A stretch of 64,000 nt of DNA from Siphonodentalium dalli (GCA_032622095.1 CP136066.1:172547164-172611163), one strand, 5' to 3'. Shown: positions 1 through 11,868, counted from the stretch's first letter. Translations and numbers: made by a program. Notes: a model not told the origin generated them from the sequence alone.

Positions 1-60
1 TATTTGCTTGTAATTCATTATATTTGTAACCTGTTAAAACAATATACATGTATGTCTTTA

Positions 61-91
61 TATCAAAAATAAATAAATCAATCAATCAAAG
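61..91 (+). repeat. Retroposon-like 3' tail, (AAAT)n/(AATC)n
   Basis: A short A-rich run followed by repeated AATC ends at about 91. The same kind of tail closes the SINE at 41,449-41,756 and the LINE ending near 60,670. It is probably the 3' end of a retroposon whose body lies off the left edge or has decayed. Confidence 0.4.
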
Positions 92-92
92 C

Positions 93-426
93 TGTACACA
101 GCGCCATCTACGCTAATGCTATGATTTACCGCGTAGCGTAGGGGACTGAACTCTGCCTTGCAGCTTGGGACTTCGGGTGGAATTATCTCTACGGAGATGG
201 GCTATCATAGATGACATATTTCAATTAAATATACTTTTATACAAACTAATAGTAATATAACGTAGAAACACATTCGTATGATAGAATTTAGAAAAGCAGA
301 TTTTTCTTCCGCAAACTTCTATTTAGTATATTAATTATTATAATTAAAGAGCGTTCCTTGTTGGGGTAATAATAATGCGGTAACAATAAAGTATTCACAT
401 TTAATAATGATTTGCGCAATGAATTT
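93..426. other. No gene or recognised element
   Basis: AT-rich sequence. The minus-strand 63-codon ORF across 288-479 has no recognisable domain and runs into the tandem repeat that starts near 427. Nothing further can be supported. Confidence 0.5.
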
Positions 427-1060
427 GAGCTTGAATTTTCCATGTAGAGCCTGCAAAATAATTTGGCTACAAAAGTCACGAAGCTTATAAGCAGATTGGG
501 TTATAACCGAGTATATGAGTTCATTATTTCACATAATTTGGGAAAGAAACAACTTTGGTTCGTCCTAACTGATATCGATCCATCATTAAACGTCCAGTTT
601 GGCACATTTGGCTAAGGTATACATTCCGTTGATGGCCTGCCGAGGGTTAATCTGTATTCCCATGCACATTACTGGTCCATTTGAGCTTGAATTTTCAATG
701 TATAGTGCCTACAAAAGAAGTTTTTATAGGTATAGTGACATTTGTCTACAAAAGTAACTACGCTAAAGCACATTGGGTTACAACCGGGTATATGGGTTCT
801 TAATTAATTTATTTCATTGAAACAACTTTGGTTCGTCCTAACTGATATCGATCCATCATTAAACGTCCAGTTTGGCACACGTAACGAAGCTAAAGCATCC
901 GTTGATGGCCTGCCCGGGGGCCCTGCCGTGGGTTAATTTGTCCATATAATAATATACGGTGAAGACGTGATTTCTGGTAGCTCTTTAAGTATGTATTCCA
1001 AAGTTACTGGTCCATTTTAGATTAAATGTTCCATGCAGAGTCTGCAAAAGAAGTATTTCA
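427..1060. repeat. Degenerate tandem repeat, 260-340 bp unit (left part)
   Basis: Two units and the start of a third can be lined up by shared words: 'gagcttgaattttc', 'cacattgggtta', 'ggttcgtcctaactgatatc' and 'ccgttgatggcctgcc'. The third unit is cut at about 1060 by element J1 and resumes at 4588, where 'aaagcacattgggttt' and 'tttgggaaagaaacaac' reappear. The repeat is therefore the older host of the J1 insertion. No coding potential is seen. Confidence 0.7.
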
Positions 1061-1260
1061 GGTGCATTCTCAGCAAAACGGTGCATTTGAGGAATGAAAA
1101 TCGAAAAAATTCAATGTCAACAGTATCCTCCAATATTGTTCGTTTATGAAAGCGAGGGATCTGCTGAAGCTAATTGTGGAATATTGGCATCATTGCTCGT
1201 TCGAGTACATTGCTATGGTACATTGAAGTTATCGATGGCAAATCGTGTGAATTTCCTATT

Positions 1261-1664
1261 GTAACATACGTTACCTGTGGGCACACACCGAAAGGGATGG
1301 TATACATCGGTATTGAACCACATAGCGGTACCAAATTTTTCATATATGAATTTTCTAAGGTGGGCAACAGCCAGAAAGTTAAACACAATGAAGTCACAAA
1401 CATACACGGTTCCATGTGATTTGGATCAAAACGCTATAAAAAGTGATAATTGCATACATTTTCTGATAATTACGTAGCAAATTTTATTACTTCATAATTC
1501 GTTTCCTTTCATTTGATAACATGTACGGTTTGTGTCAAATGTTTTATTCCATATTATATTCGAAGATCCGTTCTTTCAAGTTACAATGAGAAATCTATTT
1601 CTCCGCGATTGTTTCTTCCAAAATTAAGCTGCCGCTACGCATATACAATGGCAACGTATGTTAC
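1261..1664. promoter_or_regulatory. GTAAC-N4-GTTAC motifs, left pair of J1
   Basis: GTAACATACGTTAC lies at 1261-1274 and GCAACGTATGTTAC at 1651-1664. They correspond in position and inverted orientation to 26,401-26,414 and 26,010-26,023 in J2. The 5-bp inverted arms suggest a dimeric protein-binding site. That role is inference. Confidence 0.55.
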
Positions 1665-1741
1665 ACACATAAACATCAGTATAATACTATACCAGAAGCA
1701 AACCAAATATTCAGCTTTATTACCAACGTTGACAAAGATTG

Positions 1742-2444
1742 CAGGGGTGGCACCAGAAAATCCCCGACAGGGGAGCTGTGCTCCCCGACAGGGGGGCTAC
1801 ACTAAATTACACCATATTGCCTGTTGGTATGTGAAATGAGCGCACATAGTGTGTGTGGCGAACCAACGAGGGAGTCGTCATAAAGTTTAGCAATACATCA
1901 GCCACAATTAGCAGATGAGATAACTCGATTAAAACCCATGAATTGTTGTGAAAATTCCTATATTCTAGTGAGGCCACTTGTCTTCTGTGTCAGTTCTAAT
2001 TTCTAATTTCATTAGTTGCAAGTGCCAGCATGGTGTTTCACTGTCGGGGATATAGCTAACATGTGGCCATACTGTAGGTACTCAATGGTTCTATAGACCA
2101 ATGTGGCCATTGTGGCGAATGCCAGAGTAGCCAGCAATGATAAAGCACACATGTTTCAATAGATTTTCATTACCACTAAAACGCTGATGGTGTAACAATA
2201 CAGGGGAATACCCCCGGATTTAATGGGAACATGTGCCATGAATATTTTGTGTGGGATATATTCCGCTGTATGTTCTCTCTCTGACACTTTCCCACACTGA
2301 CAGTCTGTACATGATTACTTCATCTTATACACACAACCGACTTACATATAGAAAATCCCCGACAAGTCCTCCCCGACGAGGGGGCTAGAGCTCCCCGACA
2401 AGGGGGCTGTAGCCCCCCCGTGCCCCCCACTGGCGCCACCCCTG
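1742..2444. mobile_element. Non-autonomous hAT transposon (703 bp)
   Basis: Ends are CAGGGGTGGCACC and GGCGCCACCCCTG, typical hAT termini. They are flanked by the perfect 8-bp duplication AAAGATTG (1734-1741 and 2445-2452). The subterminal regions are G/C-rich with repeated 'ccccgacagggg' words, while the interior is AT-rich and non-coding. J2 has the uninterrupted site ('gacaaatgcagcatataaattc' on its minus strand near 25,920), which confirms the insertion. It is a MITE-like derivative needing a hAT transposase in trans. Confidence 0.93.
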
Positions 2445-3724
2445 AAAGATTGCATATAAATTCAGTTGTATTTAAACTAGCATTGGATCATATTTATATA
2501 CAAAGGTCCTCTATATTGTTATAATGTGAATGATTGCACTGGTAAATTGAGTGGGAAGTTAATGCTACATGTACCTTTTGCTGGACCCACATGCATACAG
2601 TCGCACGACCTCATGTTTTAAGCACTTTCCTGAGTAACGTATTGTTATAATAATTATGCCTAGTTATGACCGACAGTATAACATAAAGTTTGGTGTGGTT
2701 TTCAATGATTAAAGTACCTGCAGGTGACTGCAGGATTTCAAGGTACATGGTACATGTATCGGCGTTGGGATATCACATTAGTGCTTGCAGTATATCGAGG
2801 ACACCGCGATAGATTTCTAGAGAAGAACGGCGATCGGGCAGTTTTGTTGTTGCTTTCATAAATACAGTTATAATAGGAATTAGAAATCTAGACATCCGTT
2901 CACATCAATGTTTGCGAATATTATACACCTTGGCGCAAATCAACCATTCAGCTGTTTGTTATATATCATGCCATACTTAAAATTAATGTCAAAAGACATA
3001 TTTGGTATTGAGTTAGTCACTGGTGTCATATTGGTGGTTACACCAAGGTCCATGGTCAATTGGCTCTTCTATATATAATTCCCAGCCCCGTGCTTGTAAT
3101 ATGCATCTCCAGGTTATGACCAAATATATTTGATCATGATACGAATCATGCATATAACGTCATTTAATGCCCGTGAATGATCCGTGTAGTTTTCTGTAGT
3201 CGGATAATTATCGGCTTTAAATTATCAGAACTATTACATCTATATATTGAATTCAGTTATATAGGGGTAACAAGCATGCATGTCGAAGTCAAAGTTATAG
3301 TTGAACAAGGGAGCTTACTCAAGCTTGTGTCATCGTCACCTGGTGCATTCTCAGGGGAGTTTAAAATGCAACATCATGGAATATATTGTTTAACTTTCAT
3401 CGTCCGCCCCCGAAAATCATTGATTATTAACCCGCTAGTTTGCTTTGGAGACCTTTACTAAGCAGCCAATAAATCCAATTAATATTCGTAAGTAAGTGTG
3501 ACTAAATAATATCATGAAAATGTGAAGGTCCCTGCACATCGCAATAGTGAAAGGTGCTAAATACAACAAATCACGTGTACCGCACACGATTCATCATAAC
3601 CTCATCAAAGTGTCATAATAGCAGATATTACCCACATATTAGGATCACTGGTGTCCTAAACTAGTGTCGTTATTACCACACAGTGAGATATCTTGGTTAA
3701 ATGTTTTTTTATTAATTTTAGCAG

Positions 3725-4297
3725 GTAACGTATGTTACAGTAACATACGTACGTTACATTGACATATATAACAGAGGCTAGCACAAGTTATATACCGTTT
3801 TACAATGCAAATTTGATATTTTCCTGATCAGATCGAAGATGGCCATATATAAAACATAATTAATTTCACTCCACATCATTGAGATATTCAAAACGTATGG
3901 TAACGTATGTTACATGCTTAAAACAAACTATCACACTCGGCGACATTCAGACGTTCCACTGCATCCACGATTGTGTATTTCGAGACACGGATATATCGTT
4001 TGTATAAAGTAGATGGACAGCCAACTTTCAGTGGGTTTTATGCATGTTATAAATAAAACAGTGTCCGCGTGGAATCATTTTATATTCGGTAACGTATGTT
4101 ACATGGATCTGGCGACAGCTATTTCACGCGTTATATGTTTCTTGGTCATGGTCGCAGATGTTCGTAATGACGTATAACGAAGACAACAAATGCTCACGAG
4201 CCTGCAACTGGAAAACTGGCATCGAACTCCTGATATTAATACCTTTTGTGAGCCAGTCTTCATATAATATGGGCTCGGCGACAGTAACGTATGTTAC
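3725..4297. promoter_or_regulatory. GTAAC-N4-GTTAC motifs, right cluster of J1
   Basis: Copies lie at 3725-3738, about 3740-3757 (an extended back-to-back form), 3900-3913, 4089-4102 and 4284-4297. The last three are spaced by 189 and 195 bp. They match 24,655, 24,670, 24,499, 24,309 and 24,115 in J2. The motifs stay nearly identical while the sequence between them has diverged, which suggests selection on the site. A transposase- or factor-binding role is inferred. Confidence 0.6.
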
Positions 4298-4587
4298 ATT
4301 TTGGCATATATATTTGTTTTATTGTCTATGTGAAATGTTCATGTATATGTTTCATTTGTGTTTTATGTTAACCTTCAATGTTGAAGTTGTGACAATAAAA
4401 TCTGATCTTATCTTATCTACATAGGAGCAGCTCCCGTCAAAAAGAATCTACAACCTGTTTATGTATGTAGTGCTCCAGTTGCGCGGAGGTAAGTTCTTCC
4501 CGCGTATGACATTTGACTATCTCTGTCGTCGGTATTCTAACGGAAAACCACCGGCGAAACGCATGCACGGTTTTACTGAGAATGGAC

Positions 4588-4770
4588 AATCATACGTGTG
4601 TGCCTTATAGGCCTATATCTACGTGACTTTTGGTATAACAAAATCACGAAGGTAAAGCACATTGGGTTTTATATAATCGGGTATGGGTTAATTACTACAC
4701 GTAATTTGGGAAAGAAACAACTTTTGATCGTCCTAATTACTAATCTTGATTCATCACAAATATCGAGTTC
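4588..4770. repeat. Remainder of the tandem repeat interrupted by J1
   Basis: The words 'aaagcacattgggttt', 'gtaatttgggaaagaaacaac' and 'tcgtcctaatta' continue the third unit that is broken at 1060. This gives an independent check on the J1 boundaries. Confidence 0.65.
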
Positions 4771-4799
4771 GTATATACGCCCTATACTTACGACGGTAC

Positions 4800-5925
4800 A
4801 CTTGTGTGTATTTTCTATTGATCTCCGACCCTCTTCTGGACCTAAATCGGTCACGAGGCCGATAAATTGGCATGGGTGCCTTATTTGAACCCATCGATAT
4901 AGGGGGCCATCATATACAACATCCTTTGTTTGGCCTAAATTGACCAAGGAGTAGGGGTAAATAAATGGAATGGGTGGCCTATTTGAACCACTCTGGGCGG
5001 CGGCCATTTGGATCGGGTGGGGTGAATATTTAATATTGGCTTGGGGCCAATGTACAACACCCTTAATTTGTATAACCTAACTCGGTCAAGGGGTCGAGAA
5101 AATGGCATGAGTGCCATATCTGCATCCCGATCTGAGCGGCGGCAAATTTGGATCGGGGTGGAGTGTTTGTGGAAAGATTTCTTGGGGGCCACCATACAAC
5201 ACCCTTTCTTTGACATAAATGCTAATCCAGAACTTTGACCTGTAGCACTCAATGTGCGTAACGTATACGTATACGCCCTTTGTTCGACCTAAATCGGTCA
5301 AGCTTAGGGCCGAGAAATTTCATGGGTTCCTTAATTGAACCCGTCTGGACGGCGGCCATTTTGGATCAGGGTTGGGCACCTTAAAACGACTATTGTTTGA
5401 TCTAAATCGGTCATGGGGTCGAGATATGGCATGGTCGCCCTGTTTGAACTCCTCGATCTGGACGGTGGCCATTTTGGATCGATGTGGGATGTGTGGAAAG
5501 AGTGTCTTGGGGTCACCCTAGAACACCCTTTGTCTGACCTAATTCGGTTACATTGTTTTAAGTTACTTTTTCCATTCTCTTTAGTTTCTATATCCCCTAA
5601 TTTGCAGAAGATAAAATGCAAAATTAAGGTGACAAATCAGTGAACATCACCAACTTCAAAAAGTGGTCGAGAAATATGGCATGAGTGTCACATTTGAACT
5701 CGTCTGGACGTCGGCCATTTTGGATCAGGGCGGGGTATGTGTGTTGATTGAATATTTAGATCTGATTGGGGCACCCTACAGCGTCCTTAATTTGATTGGT
5801 CTAAATTGGTCAAAGGGCAGAGAAATGGCATGGGTGCCATATTTGAACCCCTCTGGACGGCGGCCATTTTGGATCGGGTGGGTGAGTATTTAGATTGGCT
5901 AGAACACCATTTGTTTGACCTAAGT
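4800..5925. repeat. Tandem repeat, about seven 110-250 bp units ('cggcggccattttggatc')
   Basis: Units recur with the core 'ggcatgggtgccatatttgaac', then 'ctggacggcggccatttt' and 'tgacctaaatcggtcaag'. Starts fall near 4868, 4972, 5104, 5313, 5426, 5677 and 5826. Spacing is uneven because some units have lost segments. Short ORFs appear on both strands but reflect the repeat and have no domain. Confidence 0.8.
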
Positions 5926-6419
5926 ACAGTTTGTTTCAAATAAGAAATAATGAGTAAGGAATGGAAGTCATCTTCGTCCAACTTCCAACACCATAGATAA
6001 CCAGCATGTAGGACCACTTTTGCCATGGGTGATCTGAATCTAATTATATTCACTGAACATCCCTACTAATGAAGATATATAGGGTGCTTCAAAGGTTTCT
6101 TTCCTGTGCTCGTGGTTGATATGTCACCCTCCAACTTTGATCAAATATTCAGCAGGTGGACAGTTCATACCTAACACAACATCAGTCGGAAGTTCCAAAC
6201 CAACAATATAGGTTGAATTTGTTTTCGCAGTTTGATTTTCCTACTGATTGTGAACAGAGGACTGAAATGGCCATCAGTTGGAAATTTTCCGGCCTTATAG
6301 GGGGGGGGGGTGTTAGGTGCGAAATTTTCAACATTTGAAAACGTGAAGCCAGTTCGGTTTAGATGCTAGGATTTAGCAATTTCCATGTTCATATTCCCCG
6401 CAGAATAGCCTATAGGCCT
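5926..6419. other. Low-similarity repeat debris, no gene
   Basis: Contains phrases such as 'cagttggaaattttccggcc' and a run of G near 6300-6310. They resemble sequences at 8030-8210 and inside the hAT element at 27,771-28,851. It is probably old transposon debris. Confidence 0.4.
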
Positions 6420-7790
6420 ACCAACTAGGCTTTTAAAATTGCGGTTCCGGCGGTGGTGCGGCTGGAAACTTTATGAAGACCATACAGGAACGCCCCTGCA
6501 TGATGTCCACCCCGACACAATATAGAACAAACGAAGAGTTCTTTGCTCTTTGCATGACTAAATCCTTTGGGACAGGCAACATGTCCTACCTTCAGTCGGA
6601 TCATCATGAAATTTGTCACGGATGTTGACAATGACATGTAGATGGGAAGGAGTAATTTTCGGGTCATTCGGCCAAAAAACATGGCCGCCAGCAGCCATCT
6701 TGGATTTTACGCTCTGCATGCCTAAATCATTTGGCACGGGCTACAGGTCGTACCTTTGGTTGGATCATTATGAAATTTGTTGACATTGACATGTAGATGG
6801 GATCGAGTCATTTTGGGGTCAATCGTCAAAAAAGCATGGCCGCCTGCGGCCATCTTGGATTTCAAAATTCAATCCATTAGCACAGACTACAGGCCGGAGT
6901 GTTCGTCTGATCACCATGAAATTTGGCGTGGAAGTTAAATTAATATTAACATGTAGATATGACGAGTCATTTTGGGGTCATTCGGCAAAAAAACATGGCT
7001 GCCAGCGGCCATCTTGGATTTCAATATTCAATCCATTAGCATGGGCTACATGCCATACTGTTTGTCTGATCATCATTAAATTTGTCGTGGAAGTTAATAT
7101 TAACATGTAGATGGGAACGAATCATTTTGGGGTCATTCCACCAAAAAACATGGCCACCAGCAGTCATCTTGGATTTTACTCTTTGCATGACTAAATCCTT
7201 TGGCATGGGCTACAAATCGTACCTTTGGTCGGATCATCATGAAATTTGTCATAAATGTTAATATAGACATGTAGAATCATTTTGGGGTTATTCGGCCATA
7301 AAACATGGCAGCCAGCTGCCATCTTTGATTTTACTCTTTGCTTGACTAAATCCTTTGGTACGGGCTTACATTTGGGTTGTACCTTTGGTCGGATCATCAT
7401 GAAATTTGTCATGGCTGTTAACATTGAAATGTAAATTGGAAAAAATAATTTTGGGGTCATTCGGCAATAAAACATGTCCGTTGGCAGCCATCTTGGATTT
7501 GACTGTTTGCATAGCTACATCCTTTGGCACACCCTACTGTCCACTTCCATCATCCGATCATCACCAATCTTTATATTAATCTTGATATTGATTTGAATTT
7601 CATTGAAGAACATAGCCGTCAGCAACCATCTTGGATTTTACTTTATATTCTAGTATATCTCTTCATGTTGATAATCTAGTATTAATTGGACCTTTCAACT
7701 TTCCGCATTCCTAATCGCTCCATTGACTGTAACATATGACATTATTCCCTTTCAAAGTTGAGCTACTGTGTCACTGACACTTTCATTTAA
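6420..7790. mobile_element. Element with seven ~155-bp internal tandem units
   Basis: The core 'ggccgccagcagccatcttgg' recurs near 6695, 6849, 7007, 7163, 7316, 7485 and 7626, with 'ggtcggatcatcatgaaatttg' and 'cattttggggtcattcggcc' in each unit. The right end (7690-7790) matches, inverted, a stretch at 11,275-11,370 ('gttacagtcaatggagc'), so the array belongs to a dispersed element. Single-unit copies lie at 11,255-11,562 and 27,330-27,450. The exact left terminus is not resolved and there is no coding capacity. Confidence 0.65.
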
Positions 7791-7839
7791 TACACGGATT
7801 TGTAAAAGAATTTTGCTGAAAGACACAGTGAAAGATACA

Positions 7840-8235
7840 TTTCTAGGTAATTTGTAAACACATTATTTGGCTCTAGGGTATATATATGGCGACATTGGGG
7901 TAATGAGGCGTTTCATCCCCTAGTTCGGTAAAAATGATCAACAGTTGAACATGTAATGCCTGATACAATATTGGTGTAATTTTTACGCCATATATAGGCT
8001 GAATTTGTTCTCATTCTTTGAATCAAAGTTTGAATTTCCAATTATGGTAATTGGGGGAGGGGATTTGTTGAACATTTTAGACCAACTGAATCATATTTTT
8101 CCGAAGAAAAAAATGGTCTGACATTTTCAAATTTTTTGGGGGTATATCAGATGAAAATTTCCAACAGTCAGAAAGTTTGACGTACATACCAGTTGGAAAG
8201 TTCCATTGCTCTTGAACTTTGTATATATGTATGCT
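7840..8235. other. No gene; weakly repetitive
   Basis: AT-rich stretch sharing short phrases ('gaaaatttccaac', 'ggctgaatttgttc') with 6100-6410. Nothing coding can be supported. Confidence 0.4.
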
Positions 8236-8295
8236 TTAATTGTTAACGCTGCAACTTAATGCAGAACATGGATATGTACATATATACAATGGGGT

Positions 8296-8520
8296 CACTT
8301 ACATCGTCATCATCATCACCATCGTCAACATCCTCATCGTCATCAACATCATCATCATCATTATTCATCTGCATCATCATCATCATCATCACCATCATCA
8401 TCATCGTCATCATCATCAACACCATCATCATCAACACCATCGTCATCACCATCATCATCATCATCATCATAATCGTCATCATCAACACCATCGTCATCAT
8501 CATCTTCGTCATCCGTATTT
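8296..8520. repeat. (ATC/CAT)n microsatellite
   Basis: About 220 bp of imperfect ATC trinucleotides with interspersed CGT and CAA triplets. It produces spurious His-, Ile/Ser-, Met- and Asp-rich ORFs in several frames. Confidence 0.95.
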
Positions 8521-8663
8521 TTGTCGCCGTCTTTATACATCTTCGTTATCATCTATCGTCACCGTCATCAACATCGTCAACGTTGTTATCGTCGTCGTCG
8601 TCAATCGCCATCAGTGTCGTCGCAAAATCGCCGTAATTTATTTTCTCTCATTATCTAGACAAG

Positions 8664-8707
8664 GTACACATGCTGACATTACACATGTGTAATGCCAGCA
8701 TGTGTAC
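8664..8707. repeat. 44-bp near-perfect palindrome
   Basis: GTACACATGCTG, then a CATTACACATGTGTAATG core, then CAGCATGTGTAC. The arms are perfect except for one A/C pair and there is no loop. It could form a cruciform. No flanking element ends were recognised. Confidence 0.85.
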
Positions 8708-9222
8708 ATGTTGTTAATCGAATCATGTTGTGTCATCTCTTGTTTTTTCGTGAATCTTCATGCACGCCTTAACAAATATCGCTAAACTTTTCTGAGTAGC
8801 TGGGTTTTGGCTACCGAGTAAAATATAACATCGTGCTCTAGATGGCTCTTGCCAAAAGTTAGCCGGGATATATCTCATTCTTAGATCCAAGTATTTTGGA
8901 CAAATCATCACAACGTGGTACTCGTCTTCTATGTGGGTCCTGCATTTTTGACAGGCTCGGGATTCTCAGTACTTTATTTTTACTCCACCTCCCAGACTCA
9001 CAACGCAGTTTGTGATTACATGTTCTTAGTCGTCATAGTTCTTGGGCTAGATCACGCGGTAGATTTTGCAAATATGATTCATATTTCATTGTCCGTTTAA
9101 AGTTCATGTATAATTTACCACGAGAGGAGTTGTACATGTCCCACCACCAAGTCTGAACAAGAAAACTAAGATGCATGCATCAGGTCGGCCGTGAACTATC
9201 TACCATAGAATTGTTGTAGCTA
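8708..9222. other. No gene recognised
   Basis: Two short ORFs (minus 8723-8911, plus 8915-9100) lack domains, and no splice or RNA feature is convincing. Confidence 0.4.
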
Positions 9223-9608
9223 TCGATTATACATTTTGAAACACCTGTCTGTATGTATGTATGTATGTATGTGTGTATGCGTGAATGCATGTGTGTATGT
9301 GTTATAGACTCTAACACTGCTCGAATTTGGTATTTAACGTGTCAACTTGACCTCGCTCATAGGCATGTTTCTGGACCTTGACCGATCCGACTAAAAATTT
9401 GTGTGTAGGACTACTTCGATCCCGGGAGCAATATGGACGGGTCCAATTTCACGTGGGACCATGTTCTCGAACGTGCTGATATAGGCATGTTTCTGGACCA
9501 ATTGAACAATAGTTTGGCCAGACGCTGTATATACTGGGTACTGTCCAGATGGAGGCGATCACAAAAAAAATCCCTAACTAGACCGAACGAAGTCGAGTAC
9601 ATCAGCTA
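9223..9608 (+). mobile_element. Helitron-like non-autonomous element 1
   Basis: Starts with TC followed by 'gattatacattttg' and a (TATG)n run (9246-9300). It ends in CTAG followed by T, with a weak hairpin-like 'gaccgaacgaagtcgag' about 10 nt upstream. This is the TC...CTRR plan of Helitrons. Three other window elements share the 5' 'tattttg...ctgtctgt' and a CTRR-like 3' end. No Rep/helicase ORF is present. Confidence 0.6.
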
Positions 9609-10111
9609 GTTTAATATATATTTTGGACATTTGTCTGTCTGTTTGTCTGTTAGCTATGGCCGGGAAAACTGCCGGACAGATTTGACGAAATTTGATACCT
9701 AGGGGAAATTATTTCCAGGGAGTATTTTGGACGGGTCAAATCTTGATCCCGACCTGACTTTGACATTCAAAAAGATCAATTCAAGGTCAAATCTGGTAAA
9801 ACGGAAGTATTTCAACGAAATTTGATACCTACTGTTACTTTTGTCCCAGGAGTGTTTCGGGTGGGTCAAATCATGACCCTGACCTGATCTTGACATTCAA
9901 AATTGTCAATTCAAGGTCAAATCGGGTATAAAGCCGGGCGGATTTCGACGGGTACTTTTGTCGTGACTTTTGTCCGGGGAGTGTTTTGGACGGGTCAAAT
10001 CGTGACCCCGACATGACCTTCACCTTTAAAATAGTCAATTCAAGGTTAAATCGCGCATTTCTCCGAAAATCAGAGGGGAACATCCCGGACGAAGTGGGGT
10101 CCACGAGCTAC
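9609..10111 (+). mobile_element. Helitron-like non-autonomous element 2, ~130-bp core repeats
   Basis: Begins immediately after the CTAG of the previous element with 'ttaatatatattttggac' and CTGT repeats. It carries tandem units of about 129 bp ('acgaaatttgatacct', 'ggacgggtcaaatc', 'caattcaaggtcaaat'). It ends 'ccacgagCTAC' after a 'cccggacgaagtgggg' hairpin-like stretch. The same core units build the element at 17,190-17,761. Small minus-strand ORFs are periodic shadows of the repeat. Confidence 0.65.
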
Positions 10112-11250
10112 TATTATATATTTCTAGATTTACTTACAAACTAAATACCTGTATATTGTACAAAGAAATGTTTGACAAATATATCTGTATCAATATTACC
10201 ATACGGGTCATTAAAATAGATACGACGAAACAAATTTTGAAGGGTGCATGTATCAGGTAAATTTTTATATTTCAAATGATGACAGGAATGCAGAAAGTTG
10301 AAGTACCTATACGTAATACTGGCTATCCGCATGAAGAGATATACATGTATATAAAAACCAGATGAGGGATATGTCTGTACAGTTGCTAAACAATTCAGTC
10401 ATGCAAAAGAGGATCAAAGAGTAAGATACCAAATTGCTGCCTGTGGTAATGTTTTTTAACGAAATTCGGGAAAATTAGATTACTCTCACCCTGGTTATCC
10501 AGAAGATAATTGTGGAATCTGATGACGATCGGACAAGGGGTGTCGTCTGTAGGATCAACCAAATTATTTAGCCATAAAAATAGTAAAATTGAAGATCACC
10601 GCTGGCAGTGATGTCTTCACAAGGACAGTTTGAGAACAAAATATGGCTCACATCTAGCGGTGACCCAAAATATCCACATAAGAAAAAGTTCTCCAATAAA
10701 AGCTGGCTGCAGGGTGCGCCAATTGATTCAAATTCGAAATTTAGCAGGGTGTACTGCTTGTGGCCACGTTTTCCCCGCAAATTTGATAGACTGATGGACA
10801 AAACCACTGAATCCGTTGAATCAATATACATGTATACATGGATTAATTTATATGCATTGTTATACACAGTACTGGTATATAAAGGTACTGAAAATAACTA
10901 TGTTACTAGTATACACAAAATAAACCATATATCATGGCTATGGGTTCTAATATCCGAACATGACAGCTGAGAACTTGGTGTGAATTAAAGAGTGGTGGTT
11001 TCTCAAGCATATCTAACCCTCCACGTTAGTAACATGCCATTAAATGGCATAAGTATAATCTAGCTTGAGGACAGAAGTGATCCATAAAACCCCCCTTAAT
11101 TCAACCAGGTCCTCGCGCGATGTATGATCGATCACATGATGATCTAGGGGGATTATAATTCATGTATAAAAACAGCACTGCATGTAAATATAAAATAAAA
11201 TAGTGCTACATCTTATTACAGATTATTGCCATATATAATCAGTGATTATA
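10112..11250. other. No gene recognised
   Basis: The longest ORF (plus 10,608-10,970, 120 codons) has no recognisable motif and unremarkable composition. 'gatgacgatcggacaag' near 10,522 echoes the 155-bp repeat family. Nothing else can be supported. Confidence 0.4.
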
Positions 11251-11254
11251 CAGA

Positions 11255-11562
11255 CAGTCTGACAAAATAAAGTTTCAGTGACACTCTATCCGAAGAGGGG
11301 AATAATTTCATCTGTTACAGTCAATGGAGCAATTATGAATCTGGAAAGGTGAAATTTCTAAGTAATACTAGATATCGACATGACGCGATAAATTATAACG
11401 TAAATGCAATATGGCCGCTGGCGACCATTTTTTCCTATGAAATTAAAAAAATATTTGATAGCTCTCATCTGATAGATCAATATCAAGATAAATATGAAGT
11501 TTGGTGATGATCGGATGAGTGAAGTGGACTGTGGTCTGTGCTAAACGGTTTAGTAATGCTTA
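11255..11562. repeat. Single-unit copy of the 155-bp repeat element
   Basis: 'gttacagtcaatggagcaat', 'aatatggccgctggcgacc' and 'tttggtgatgatcggatg' match, in inverted orientation, the right half of the element at 6420-7790. The arrangement is one unit plus the terminus. Confidence 0.6.
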
Positions 11563-11868
11563 AACAGATTCTTACCTTAATATTTTTATGTTCACTTTAT
11601 AAACTTCACTGAGTCATCTTTGTCATGTATTGAGTTTGATATCTTTTGTTAACAGTTTATAAATCATGTATGTCTCATGTTTGTTATTTTAATTTATGTG
11701 TTTATTATCATTAAATAAAGTTGCATTCCTTAAAAAGATTCTTACCTCAATGTTTTTATGTTCACTTTATAAACTCCACTGAGTCATCTTTGTCATGTAT
11801 TGAATTTGATATCTTTTGTTAACAGTTTATAAATTATGTATGTCTCGTGTTCGTTATTATATTATATA
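11563..11868 (+). repeat. Direct duplication of a 170-bp 3'-UTR-like sequence
   Basis: Two near-identical units (11,563-11,732 and 11,733-11,868) share 'cactgagtcatctttgtcatg' and 'gatatcttttgttaacag'. The first ends with 'taaataaagttgcattcc', a polyadenylation-like signal, so this may be a duplicated retro-element or gene 3' end. No upstream ORF was found. Confidence 0.7.

Larger units (their letters stand above)
1061..4587. mobile_element. Non-autonomous TIR element J1 (about 2.8 kb plus nested hAT)
   Basis: The left end (GGTGCATTCTCAGCAAAACG) and the reverse complement of the right end (GTCCATTCTCAGTAAAACCG) form terminal inverted repeats of about 25 bp. Flanks TTCA and ATCA may be a decayed 4-bp target duplication. 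An inverted, collinear copy (J2) occupies 23,935-26,613 with TIR GGTCCATTCTCAGCAAAACC and a clean ATAA duplication. No ORF is conserved between the copies, so no transposase is encoded. The striking shared feature is seven copies of GTAAC-N4-GTTAC at matching positions. J1 also contains the hAT insertion 1742-2444, which is absent from J2. The superfamily is not identified. Confidence 0.8.

Noticed and set aside
1174-1419. 81-codon ORFs on both strands in J1
   Set aside because: Not conserved in J2; overlapping antisense frames point to chance.
4669-5301. Minus-strand ORFs with recurring proline/arginine-rich peptides
   Set aside because: They follow the tandem repeat period and change frame between units.
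8240-8692. His-rich 150-codon ORF and overlapping Ile/Ser- and Asp-rich ORFs
   Set aside because: Produced entirely by the (ATC)n microsatellite; every frame on both strands is open.
10608-10970. 120-codon plus-strand ORF
   Set aside because: No motif, no homologous copy in the window and no splice or regulatory context.
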